Of a stretch of 64,000 bases of DNA, positions 35,129-46,596 are shown one piece after another. The stretch covers positions 62,001 to 126,000 of the forward strand of contig JACKAU010000019.1 in the NCBI GenBank assembly GCA_020634855.1, in the 5' to 3' direction. Under the pieces are notes generated by a model. It saw only the letters and a list, made by a program, of their open reading frames with translations. It did no database searches and was not told where the DNA came from. A program made the translations under genes and the position numbers. The first letter of the stretch is position 1; every line of letters begins with the position of its first letter. Origin of the DNA: Anaerolineales bacterium (GTDB lineage: Bacteria; Chloroflexota; Anaerolineae; 4572-78; J111).

Positions 35129-35895
35129 ATGCTAATTCAAGATAGTACATTTTTGGTAACCGGGGCCGGATCGGGTCTGGGTGCGGCAACTGCCGAACTG
35201 TTGGTTAAGTGGGGGGTAATGTGGTCATCGCCGATGTCAACACCGAAGCCGGCCAGGCGACGGCGGCTCGTTTAGGCGATCAGGCGCAGTTTGTTGAGAC
35301 CAATGTGGCCGACGAGCGCAGCGTGCAGAAAGCGATCGATGTGGCTTTGGAGAAATTCGGCTCATTGATGGGGGTGGTTAACTGCGCCGGGATCGTGCTG
35401 GCCAGAAAAGCGCTGGGCCGGAATGGCCCGCACGATTTAGCCAGTTTCGCCCGAGTCATTGAGGTCAACCTGATTGGGACGTTTAATGTGGTTCGACTGG
35501 CGGCGGCAGCGATGGTTAAAAATGAACCGTGGGCTGAGGGAGAGCGCGGGGTTATTGTGAACACCGCCTCTATTGCGGCGTTCGATGGTCAAGTTGGGCA
35601 GGCGGCTTATGCCGCCTCAAAGGGTGGGGTGGCGGCCTTAACGCTGCCTCTAGCCCGCGAATTGGCCGGCAGCGGCATTCGAGTGGTGACCATCGCGCCC
35701 GGCATTTTTGAAACGCCGATGATGGCCAGCCTGCCCGAACCTGCCCGGCAGTCGCTCGGCCAGCAGGTGCCGTTCCCGTCTAGACTGGGGCGGCCGGATG
35801 AGTACGCCGCTCTGGTTAAGCATATTATGGAAAATGTGATGCTCAATGGGGAAGTGATTCGATTGGACGGGGCCATGCGGCTGGCACCGCGTTAG
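35129..35895 (+). pseudogene. Frameshifted short-chain dehydrogenase (3-hydroxyacyl-CoA dehydrogenase type II-like)
   Basis: The gene starts at ATG 35129 (AGAGGA upstream) with MLIQDSTFLVTGAGSGLGAA, the NAD(P)-binding TGxxxGxG motif. Frame is lost at the G6 run at 35211-35216. The remainder (NVVIADVNTEAGQATAARLG to the stop at 35893-35895) is intact in another frame. One extra G restores a normal 255-residue SDR with NTAS and YAASK catalytic motifs. The tail NGEVIRLDGAMRLAPR and the ARKALGRNGPHDLASFARVI segment resemble HSD10-type enzymes. The lesion is either a recent mutation or a homopolymer sequencing error. Confidence 0.8.
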
Positions 35896-35946
35896 GGAAT
35901 TAACTCAGTTCGGGAACAGCTAAAGAAAACTCCGAAAAAAGGTTTT

Positions 35947-35969
35947 GTAGGACAAGTCGGCGTCTTGTC

Positions 35970-35973
<4 letters not shown>
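35947..35973 (-). terminator. Hairpin between convergent SDR and YfhO-like genes
   Basis: GTAGGACAAG (35947-35956) pairs perfectly with CTTGTCCTAC (35964-35973) around 7 bases. It overlaps the stop codon of the minus-strand gene. Read on the minus strand it is followed by AAAACC and then six T. The same TGTAGGACAA arm forms the 44-bp palindrome at 62018-62061. Confidence 0.45.
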
Positions 35974-38948
<2,975 letters not shown>

Positions 38949-39020
38949 GACGGTAATTATCGACAAGAACTCCCAATCGAGCAAAGTTGTCGAGCTCAAC
39001 AGATCGATGCTTGATATGGC

Positions 39021-40634
39021 TCAAGGAAGCGGTTCCAGTCGGTAGAGAATGACCGAAGGCGATCCATCAGGCTTGTAAGCACGGGCCAGTTCCCGCAGCC
39101 CGAGACCGGTTTCGAACAGCGCCAGCCGGGCCTCAGTATCGGAGCGCCAGGCGGGAAAAGCGATCAAGTGGCCAGGCTTGGCTTTGGCGGCAAGTTCCTC
39201 CGGAGTGTCCCAAAATTGTAGATCATACGGATAGCCCCGCAGGTAAAATCGCCAGTGGGTACCAAGCCAGTGATGGTAGAGGGTGGTGTTGGCCCCAACG
39301 TGGCCCTGCAAGTAGGCCACAATCTGCTCGATGCCGGCGACGGCCTGGCTGTTACTACCGAGGGGATAACGACCATGTACGGCATCTTCGACAGGGCGAG
39401 CCAGACAGGCGGTCAATAGGATGGCTAACCCGCAGCCGAAGATTAACCGGCTCCACTGTCGAAATGGTGTGGGTGTGGTTAGGATGTAATTTTCGATTAA
39501 GGTCCAGGGCAAGAGCAGAATTCGAGCCAGCAGCAGCGCTAGCAGCGGGATCAGTCCCAGCAGGTAGCGATCCTAAAATTAAAAAGAAAAAAGCGTATGC
39601 AGTAAGAGGAAAACGATGCAAAAGAAGGTGAGGAGGAGATCGAAGGGCAGATGGGCGTTAAGGGGGTAAGAAGGCGAAGGCGAGTTGGTTTTTCGTATAG
39701 TATACAAGTCATAAAAATTATAGATAATAAGAATGGGCAAGCCGACGAGAAAAATGAAATTTAAGAATAGTGAGCCGGTTCCGTAGCGAAGCAGTTCCAT
39801 AAACCCAAGCCAGCGTTCGTTAAAGTCGGTAACATCAAGGGTCAACCCTCCATAATTGTTGAGGCTCTGTTGAAAAAAGGCCGAAGGTTGGCTGCGGCTG
39901 AGATCCCACCCGATAAAGGGTAGGAAGGTGAGGAAGAGACCGAGAAAGAAGGACGAAGCAAGTGAGGCGTAGGATGTGGAAGGTAAGACGTGAGACGTGG
40001 CGGATTGATCCGGACCTTGCCTGGTTTCAGCAACTAAGCTACCGACCACCCTATCACGCTGCCATTTGGTCACAAACAGGCAGCCGGCGATCAGCGGCAC
40101 AAAGAAAATACCTTGCTGCTTGGTAGCGATGGCCAGGGCCGCGCCAATACCGGCTAACCCGGCTCGCTCGTAGGCGGCGGCCAAACACGCAGCCAGCACC
40201 AAGGCGACTAGAGTTGGATCGGTCAGAGCGGTCGGAGCAAAAAGGATAGTGAAGGGGGATAGGGCCGTCAGCCAGGCGGCTAACAGGCCAATGGCTTCAT
40301 TATACAGTTTGGACCCAAGTAGGTATGTTAGCATGACGATGGCCGCTGTGGCCAGCAGCGACGGTAGCCGGGCTACTGTTTCAGTGACGCCGAGTAAGCG
40401 AAATACACCGGCAACGAGCAGTAAAAACAGCGGCGGCTTATCAATGGGGGTAGCGCTAAGCCAAGGATCGTCGCCGGCGGCGAGCGTGACGGCCCACGTA
40501 GCGTAGAGGGCTTCGTCGTGATGGAGGGGTTGGTTGGCAAGCAAATTGAGCGGCAGCAGCAACGCCACAAGCACGGCCAAACCTACCGCCGCCGGCACAC
40601 CATATCGGTGAAGAAGGGCTGAGGGGACACTCAT
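39021..40634 (-). pseudogene. GT39-family membrane glycosyltransferase with two in-frame stops
   Basis: The N-terminal part (MSVPSALLHRYGVPAAVGLA) carries the GT39/ArnT signature LLANQPLHHDEALYATWAV and DKPPLFLLL and many helices. It reads to LLLHTLFSF and meets TAA at 39579-39581, then one codon later TAG at 39573-39575. The same frame then continues DRYLLGLIPLLALLLARILL to the stop at 39021, giving a whole protein of about 535 residues. The family consensus here is FNxYDRYLLP, which appears if a T is removed and a base added nearby (FNFRDRYLL). So two compensating indels, not two point nonsense changes, are the simplest explanation. Substrate is probably a polyprenyl-phosphate sugar. Confidence 0.75.
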
Positions 40635-41049
40635 CAGCCCATTTTACCATAGGGGTAGGATTTATCTGAATCATGATAAACGGGCGCATTTTTTATTTCG
40701 GATAAGTTTCCCTAATCGAAGTAAAATTAGGCGGCGGAAATACGAGCAGGTCTTTCGCAGTTCCTAAAGTGACAGTCAATTCAGACAACCTGAGCGACTG
40801 TGCGGCACGCTATTGGGGACTTTCAAAGGTTATGCCGGCCGGCTGGCGCATTTGGCTTAGAGTACAATCCAGCCGGCCGTTCTGGCGCTGTTTTAACGGA
40901 TAGACCAAAGTTGTGGTACGATTGGCGTTCTGTGTCACCAAATTTTGAGGCTCAAAATACTATGCGAAGCTTATAGACCGAAATGAGTGTGCATGTTTTC
41001 TGGCCTCATGCTACAATGACGCCTGCTTCTATTTTCCCTAAGAAAAGCG
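40635..41049. other. Divergent intergenic region with hairpins
   Basis: No gene is seen. It contains a perfect 10-bp stem GGCCGGCTGG/CCAGCCGGCC (40837-40846 / 40869-40878) and a 15-bp palindrome TTTTGAGGCTCAAAA at 40943-40957. The latter lies about 95 bases before the queuosine transporter gene and may be an operator. A TACAAT at 41012-41017 could be its -10. Confidence 0.5.
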
Positions 41050-41769
41050 ATGAAAATGAACAAATCCTACAAATATTACGACTTTATCATGGCCCTGTTT
41101 GTGGCTGTATTATTAATTAGCAATATTGCATCCTCAGCTAAAATCATCGATTGGGGCGTATCGATTTTTGGCCTGCCGCTGGCATTTGACGCCGGCACCC
41201 TACTTTTCCCGATTAGTTATATCTTTGGCGACATTCTGACCGAGGTCTACGGATACAAAAAAGCCAGGCGGGTTATCTGGGCCGGGTTTGGTGCGGCCTT
41301 ACTGATGTCGGTGACGTTTTGGCTGGTGGGCGTGATGCCGGGTGAAGCGTTGTGGGAAGAGTATGCCGGCCAAGCCGCTTATGACGCCATTCTAGGCGGC
41401 GTCGCCACCGGGGGCATTGTTTTTGCCAGTCTGGGCGCTTATTTTGCCGGCGAATTTTCCAACAGCTACATTCTAGCGCGGCTGAAAGTGGCGACCCATG
41501 GGCGCTGGCTCTGGTTGCGAACTATCGGCAGTACCCTGGTTGGTGAAGGCGTCGATACGGTCTTTTTTGTTGTCTTGGCCACGATATTTGGCGTCTTTCC
41601 TTGGGAAATCGCGCTTAGCCTGATCACCGCCAATTACATCTTTAAAGTTGCCATCGAAGTCATATTTACTCCTGTTACTTACGGGATTGTTGACTTCTTG
41701 AAAAAGGCCGAACACGAAGATTACTATGACCGTGAGACCAACTTTAATCCCTTTTCGCTGGCTTCTTAA
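41050..41769 (+). CDS. yhhQ: Queuosine precursor transporter (YhhQ/QPTR family)
   Basis: Inner-membrane vitamin transporter that brings in queuine or preQ precursors for tRNA wobble modification. 239 residues, six helices. Family motifs are LISNIASSAKI, the FPISYIFGDILTEVYGYKKARRVIW block, AYFAGEFSNSYILARLK and the GEGVDTVFFVVLA helix. It is the first gene of a plus-strand run; era starts two bases after its stop. No preQ1 riboswitch was recognised upstream. Confidence 0.92.
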   Translation: MKMNKSYKYYDFIMALFVAVLLISNIASSAKIIDWGVSIFGLPLAFDAGTLLFPISYIFGDILTEVYGYKKARRVIWAGFGAALLMSVTFWLVGVMPGEALWEEYAGQAAYDAILGGVATGGIVFASLGAYFAGEFSNSYILARLKVATHGRWLWLRTIGSTLVGEGVDTVFFVVLATIFGVFPWEIALSLITANYIFKVAIEVIFTPVTYGIVDFLKKAEHEDYYDRETNFNPFSLAS

Positions 41770-41771
41770 CG

Positions 41772-42803
41772 ATGAGTGATCCGTTTGACCTGATTGAACA
41801 ATTCGAGGCCGATGACGACGAGTCCCCCCTACTCATCGATCCGTCGTTACCGGCTAACCATCGCTCCGGCTTTGTGACGGTAATTGGCCGGCCCAATGTC
41901 GGTAAATCGACCCTTATGAACCGGCTGTTGGGTCAAAAGATAGCCATCGTCAGCCGCAAACCCCAAACCACTCGCAATCAACTCCTGGGCATATTAACTC
42001 TACCCACCGACCTACATCCAGATATCTCCACGCCGGCCCAAATTATCTTCATCGATACCCCTGGTATCCACGCGCCACACAACAAGTTGGGTGAAATTCT
42101 GGTGGATGTGGCCGTCACGGCCATTCCCGACGCCGATGTGGTGTTATGGCTGGTCGATGCCTCGGAGCCGCCCACGACTGAAGATAGTCTGGTGGCTCAG
42201 GCCATCGCCGACGCCCAAACGCAGCTCGCCCGACAAGACGAGCCGCCTCCACCGGTTTTATTGGCGCTCAACAAGATCGACTTACTCGTGCCGGCTCAAC
42301 TAGCTGAATTGGAACAGCCGTTTCTAGACCTCTGCCCTACCGCCAGCCGGCTTCCCATTTCGGCGGCTCGCGGCACCAATATGAAAGAACTACTCCACCG
42401 ACTAATCGACCTGCTGCCGCCGGGGCCGCGCTACTATCCCGAAGAGCAAGTCACCGACCAGCAGATGCGCTTTATGGTGGCCGAAATAGTCCGCGAAGCG
42501 GCGTTAAATGTGCTTCATCAGGAAATCCCCCACGCCCTGGCCGTCTATGTCACCGAATTTAAAGCACGCAGCGAAACGATGACCTACATTGGCGCCAACA
42601 TTGTAGTCGAACGCAAAACACAAAAAGGTATCGTAATTGGCACTTCAGGCCATACATTGAAAAAAATTGGCCAGATTGCTCGTAAGCAAATCGAGGAACT
42701 GGTGGGGACTAAGGTTTATTTGGATTTGTGGGTCAAAGTCAGGCCCAAGTGGCGTAAAAACGAGAATGATTTACGTTGGCTAGGCTATACGAAATCAAGT
42801 TGA
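41772..42803 (+). CDS. era: GTPase Era
   Basis: Ribosome assembly GTPase that binds the 3' end of 16S rRNA. 343 residues, longer than the usual 300 because of a 30-residue acidic N-terminal extension (DLIEQFEADDDESPLLIDPS). Motifs are G1 GRPNVGKST, G2 PQTTRNQ, G3 DTPGIH, G4 NKID, then the KH domain with FVTEFKARSE-like sequence and IVIGTSGHTLKKIGQIARKQ. It starts two bases after yhhQ, and galK follows after 13 bases. Confidence 0.95.
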   Translation: MSDPFDLIEQFEADDDESPLLIDPSLPANHRSGFVTVIGRPNVGKSTLMNRLLGQKIAIVSRKPQTTRNQLLGILTLPTDLHPDISTPAQIIFIDTPGIHAPHNKLGEILVDVAVTAIPDADVVLWLVDASEPPTTEDSLVAQAIADAQTQLARQDEPPPPVLLALNKIDLLVPAQLAELEQPFLDLCPTASRLPISAARGTNMKELLHRLIDLLPPGPRYYPEEQVTDQQMRFMVAEIVREAALNVLHQEIPHALAVYVTEFKARSETMTYIGANIVVERKTQKGIVIGTSGHTLKKIGQIARKQIEELVGTKVYLDLWVKVRPKWRKNENDLRWLGYTKSS

Positions 42804-42816
42804 GGACGATTCCCCT

Positions 42817-43974
42817 ATGCAGCTTATCGATAGAGCAAAGACGCACTTTAAGACCCAGTTTGGTTCCGAACCGACTCACTGCTTTCGAGCGCCGGGCCGG
42901 GTCAACCTAATTGGCGAGCATACCGATTACAACGATGGGTTTGTGCTGCCCTGCGCCATCAACTACGAAACCGTGGTGATTGCCCAACCCCGTGATGACC
43001 AGCAGGTCGTTGTAGCCGCTGTTGATTACAATAAGGAAGTGAGCGCCTTTGCTTTGGATACACTTATCCCCCCCGATGAAGTCAGCCCTTGGAGTAATTA
43101 TATCCGGGGCGTGGCCTGGGGTCTGCTTCAACGGGGCTACCAACTCCAGGGGGCTAATCTGGTGGTCGCCGGCAACATTCCCCGAGGCGCCGGTTTGAGT
43201 TCATCGGCGTCACTGGAAGTGGTTATCGGGGCGGCTTTAGCCGGCTTGAGCGATCTCGATCTGGACGGCAAGACGCTGGCGCTTAACGGTCAGCAGGCCG
43301 AAAATGATTTTGTAGGCGTACAATGTGGGATTATGGACCAATTCATCTCGGCTCTAGGGGAAAAAGATCACGCCCTACTGATCGACTGCCGCAGCCTGGA
43401 TTATTGGCCGGTGTCGATTCCGCCCGAAACGGCGATTATTATTGCCAACAGCAATGTCCAACGCGGATTGGTTGATAGCGAGTACAATACCCGCCGCCGG
43501 GAATGCGAAACCGCTGCCGCCCATTTTGGCGTTCCGGCGCTACGCGATGTTCCGGCTGACATTTTTGCCTTACACGAAGACGAACTTGACGAAACCGTGG
43601 CCCGGCGAGCCAGGCATGTGATCACCGAAAACGCTCGAACCGAGGCCGCCGCCGCCGCACTATCGCAAGGCAACCTCCCTTTGATGGGCCGGCTCATGGC
43701 CGAGTCCCACACCTCAATGCGCGATGATTTTGAAATTACGGTTCCGCCGATCGACACGTTGGTGGAGATTATGGCCGGGGTCATTGGTTCGGCCGGGGGC
43801 GCGCGGATGACCGGGGGCGGGTTTGGCGGCTGTGTGGTTGGGCTGGCTCCTCAAGCGCTCGTTTCCGCCGTCGAGATTGCCATCGCCGATCAGTACCCAG
43901 CTGCGACGGGCCTTAAGGCAACGGTTTATGTCTGCCAGGCGTCAGCCGGTGTAAGCGCGTGTGGGGACGGCTAA
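42817..43974 (+). CDS. galK: Galactokinase
   Basis: Phosphorylates alpha-D-galactose at C1 (Leloir pathway). 385 residues, GHMP kinase fold. Signature APGRVNLIGEHTDYNDGFVL near residue 25, ATP motif IPRGAGLSSSASLEV near 120, QCGIMDQF with the catalytic aspartate, and C-terminal MTGGGFGGCVVGL are all present. Third gene of the yhhQ-era-galK run. Its stop lies inside the hairpin at 43967-44019. galT and galE are not nearby. Confidence 0.95.
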   Translation: MQLIDRAKTHFKTQFGSEPTHCFRAPGRVNLIGEHTDYNDGFVLPCAINYETVVIAQPRDDQQVVVAAVDYNKEVSAFALDTLIPPDEVSPWSNYIRGVAWGLLQRGYQLQGANLVVAGNIPRGAGLSSSASLEVVIGAALAGLSDLDLDGKTLALNGQQAENDFVGVQCGIMDQFISALGEKDHALLIDCRSLDYWPVSIPPETAIIIANSNVQRGLVDSEYNTRRRECETAAAHFGVPALRDVPADIFALHEDELDETVARRARHVITENARTEAAAAALSQGNLPLMGRLMAESHTSMRDDFEITVPPIDTLVEIMAGVIGSAGGARMTGGGFGGCVVGLAPQALVSAVEIAIADQYPAATGLKATVYVCQASAGVSACGDG

Positions 43975-44019
43975 AGCCGTTACTACAAAACCCTAGCTCG
44001 TAGTAACGGCTTTAGCCGT
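43967..44019. terminator. Bidirectional hairpin between galK and the FixH-like gene
   Basis: A perfect 20-bp stem (arm ACGGCTAAAGCCGTTACTAC) with a 13-base loop contains the galK stop codon and ends one base from the FixH-like stop. GGGGAC/GTCCCC adds an outer stem. No long T tract, so it may protect 3' ends or terminate weakly. Confidence 0.5.
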
Positions 44020-44020
44020 A

Positions 44021-44638
44021 TCAAGTTGTCCCCGCGCTGGCCGACCGCCGCCACAAATACACGCCGACCACGATCAGCAGAAAGACAAACGGCACGGCCA
44101 GCCCCACAATCAACCCAGCGCTTAACCCTCCAGCCACCGTTTCGGTGAACGCCACCTCTGCTTGGCCGAGATCATCCTCGATCATCACCTTGACATTCCA
44201 ATCACCGGTGCGTTCGACATCAAGGTGAGCCACGTAGTCGATCTCATTGCCGGCGTTTTGGTGAGTAGCAGCGCCGGTAACCAGGTCGCCCCCACCGGCC
44301 GGCGTAGCTTCGATTTTGACCACAGCGTCGCGCAAGGCATTCTCACCGTTGGTGTCCATCACCCGCACCCAGACACTCATCTGCCCTACTGTAATCGGCA
44401 GCGGTGAAGTTGCCACTAGCAGCACAAACGGGCCGGCCGGCTCATTATCGATTCTGATCTTACTGCCGCCCGTTCCTGGACCGGAGGCCAACAGGGGTTG
44501 GATCAAGAGCAAAAATAAAAGCGCATTAATCAAAATCCCTGATGAAGTGCGTAGTGCGTAGTGCGTAGTACCCTCTTTTACGCAATACGCATTACGCACT
44601 ATCGCTGCTGTACATTTATCAATGATAGGTGATCCCAT
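44021..44638 (-). CDS. FixH/YtkA-like membrane-anchored periplasmic protein
   Basis: About 205 residues from ATG 44638 (GAGG nine bases upstream); ATG 44647 is too close to the ribosome site. An N-terminal helix (LINALLFLLLIQPLLASG) is followed by an extracytoplasmic beta-sandwich (PFVLLVATSPLPITVGQMSV; DAVVKIEATPAGGGDLVTG) resembling YtkA/FixH copper-handling domains, and a C-terminal membrane helix (LIVGLAVPFVFLLIVVGVYL). Residues 20-35 are encoded by a GCGTAGT tandem repeat typical of intergenic DNA here. It lies 12 bases after the ferredoxin-like membrane protein, a FixG-FixH-like order. Confidence 0.6.
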   Translation of the reverse strand: MGSPIIDKCTAAIVRNAYCVKEGTTHYALRTSSGILINALLFLLLIQPLLASGPGTGGSKIRIDNEPAGPFVLLVATSPLPITVGQMSVWVRVMDTNGENALRDAVVKIEATPAGGGDLVTGAATHQNAGNEIDYVAHLDVERTGDWNVKVMIEDDLGQAEVAFTETVAGGLSAGLIVGLAVPFVFLLIVVGVYLWRRSASAGTT

Positions 44639-44650
44639 ACTTCTCATCCT

Positions 44651-46132
44651 CTATAATCCTATAAATAACGTCCCCCGCATCTCCATCGGCTGGAGCATGA
44701 TCCAGAACGCGGCCAATAGCAGCAAAATCGTCAGGATTGCCCACGGGATAAACGCCCGCAAAGCTACGTGACGATCCCGGTACTGATGGACCGCTATCTG
44801 AAAGCCCGTCACCAGCGAGCCGAAGACCCCTAAATAAAGAAAAATGGTCTGCAAGGGAAACAGCCAACCGGCCGGCACCACCTGGCCAAGCTGCCATTGG
44901 GGTTGTCCGGCAAATATGCCCACATCATTAAGAAACGATTGGGTCACCGGAATGATGGTCAGCCCGCCGGTTAAAAAATGAAAGGCGTAATGGGCCAACC
45001 AGACTCCAAATCCTAACGGGACCAATGCGAAGGTGAACCGGCGCACCACCAAGCCAAGCGGCTCACGGCTGCGACCGGACAGAAGCCGGCTAGCGTAACT
45101 GGTCACCGCCAAGGTAATCACCGGCACAATGAAAAAGCCCACGCCAAAAATAACCAGCAGGCTGGGCAGTTCCGAGGTCGCATTAAGTTGGTCGGAAATG
45201 GCTTGTTGCAAGGCATAGACCGGGGTGATCATACCGAAGGCGTTGAGGTAAGCCGCCGTTATCAGCACCACCATCAGGGCGGTCAAATCCCAGCGTTGGC
45301 TAAAGCGACCTATTCCGGCCCGGCGCGGATCGAACCATAACTCCTGTAGAGGCAGGCGCACTTGCCAGCCGATATTGTCATGCGGGCAGGCGTAGACACA
45401 ATCGAGGCAAAAGGTACAGTCCATATTTCCGCGCTTTTTTTCTTGAAACAGCCACAATTCGCAGCCGCGCTGCCCCGTTTGCCGATTGCCGGCAATGCAA
45501 TCTTTGGTTCGGCAGGCCGCGCATGTCTCGGCATCGCGAACCTTGATCTCAGTCGGCGAATTCAGTGAGCCGAAGAAGTTGAACTGACCCAGCGGACAAA
45601 CATATTTGCAAAAAGCGGCCCCTTTGAAAAAGGTATCGACGACCATAGCCGTCAGGAAGTAACCGACGAGAATCCAGGCCGTCAACCACGGCGAGGCCCA
45701 CAAATCCCAATATTCATAGCTGATAAAAAAGACCACCAGCAGCAGCGCCGCCAGCCATTTATTGCGCAAAACCTTCGGCACATTCCCCTGCACCCCCAGC
45801 TTCGCGCCCAGCCAACGACCCGCCTCACGCGGCAGCATGAACGGACAGGCCATACAAAATAAGTTACCGGCCACCAGTAGCGCCAGCACCACCAAGCCCC
45901 GGTAATGCACCCAGGCCGACACCGTCGCCAGATTCTTAGGCGCTTGCACCGGCCCCACCAGCCCATCGAACACAAACACACCGGTTAGCAGCAGTAGACC
46001 GGCCTGCATCACCCGCCGCGAATAGCGCCAGCGCAAAAATGGCCCGATCAGGGGCCAGGTCAGAATGTCGCCGGCGGTGAACTTCGTCCGCCTTGGCTTT
46101 TCATTGAGTTGGATGATCATTTCCGAGGACAT
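44651..46132 (-). CDS. CcoG/NapH-like membrane 4Fe-4S protein
   Basis: 493 residues with about eight to ten helices. Cytosolic iron-sulfur segments are CKYVCPLGQFNFFG, CAACRTKDC and the ferredoxin motif CTFCLDCVYACP (C-x2-C-x2-C-x3-C). FCMACPFMLPREAG sits near helix 2. CcoG/RdxA/FixG proteins reduce copper for cytochrome oxidase assembly, while NapH/NosR relatives feed periplasmic reductases. The neighbouring FixH-like, COX2-like and heme A genes favour an oxidase assembly role. It is divergent from the mini-COX2 gene. Confidence 0.75.
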   Translation of the reverse strand: MSSEMIIQLNEKPRRTKFTAGDILTWPLIGPFLRWRYSRRVMQAGLLLLTGVFVFDGLVGPVQAPKNLATVSAWVHYRGLVVLALLVAGNLFCMACPFMLPREAGRWLGAKLGVQGNVPKVLRNKWLAALLLVVFFISYEYWDLWASPWLTAWILVGYFLTAMVVDTFFKGAAFCKYVCPLGQFNFFGSLNSPTEIKVRDAETCAACRTKDCIAGNRQTGQRGCELWLFQEKKRGNMDCTFCLDCVYACPHDNIGWQVRLPLQELWFDPRRAGIGRFSQRWDLTALMVVLITAAYLNAFGMITPVYALQQAISDQLNATSELPSLLVIFGVGFFIVPVITLAVTSYASRLLSGRSREPLGLVVRRFTFALVPLGFGVWLAHYAFHFLTGGLTIIPVTQSFLNDVGIFAGQPQWQLGQVVPAGWLFPLQTIFLYLGVFGSLVTGFQIAVHQYRDRHVALRAFIPWAILTILLLLAAFWIMLQPMEMRGTLFIGL

Positions 46133-46278
46133 CGCGCAACCTTTGCCTGCAATTATATCACGCCTCTGATGCGATGCAAAGGGGTATTAGAGGGATGATT
46201 TTTTTGACACGTCTCTCCTTCTCATTACAATACGAGTGAAAAATTGCACAATCAGTTCAAAGCGGCTGGCGGGGACGT

Positions 46279-46306
46279 TTGCACAATCCCCGACGATGAA
46301 TAAAAT
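46279..46306 (+). promoter_or_regulatory. Possible promoter of the COX2-like/ctaA-ctaB operon
   Basis: TTGCAC (46279-46284) and TAAAAT (46301-46306) are 16 bases apart, 54 bases before the ATG at 46360. A second -10-like TATACT follows at 46316-46321. Confidence 0.4.
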
Positions 46307-46359
46307 ATGATAGACTATACTGCCCCCCATTCAATTAAACCTAACCAACAGGGATGTTA

Positions 46360-46578
46360 ATGACGTTCAATATGCTTCTCTTCATCGCGGCGACTATCGT
46401 TTTGGTTGTCGTCAGTGTCTTGCTGGCCTATTCATTGGTCCACGCCTACTGGAACCTGGCTCGTCGTCAGGAAAACAGCGACCGGCCGCGCCCCGGTCTC
46501 ATTTTGGAGACAATCTGGACCATTATGCCGTTAGGTCTTCTGGCTGTGCTGTTAATTCTCACCTTTCAGGCTATCTAG
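46360..46578 (+). CDS. COX2 transmembrane-hairpin mini protein (no CuA domain)
   Basis: 72 residues from ATG 46360 (AGGG six bases upstream; ATG 46354 overlaps the ribosome site). Two helices: MTFNMLLFIAATIVLVVVSV and TIMPLGLLAVLLILTFQAI. The second is preceded by RPGLILETIWTIMP, close to the E-x-IWT-x-IP motif of the second helix of cytochrome oxidase subunit II. The whole periplasmic CuA domain is absent, although the reading frame ends cleanly and the next gene follows by 18 bases. It may be a structural or assembly factor. Not a random truncation, since start and stop are well placed. Confidence 0.65.
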   Translation: MTFNMLLFIAATIVLVVVSVLLAYSLVHAYWNLARRQENSDRPRPGLILETIWTIMPLGLLAVLLILTFQAI

Positions 46579-46596
46579 CCCTATTACGGAGTCGCT

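Noticed and set aside
40837..40878. Hairpin GGCCGGCTGG/CCAGCCGGCC as a terminator
   Set aside because: It lies between divergent genes where no transcript should end and lacks a T tract.
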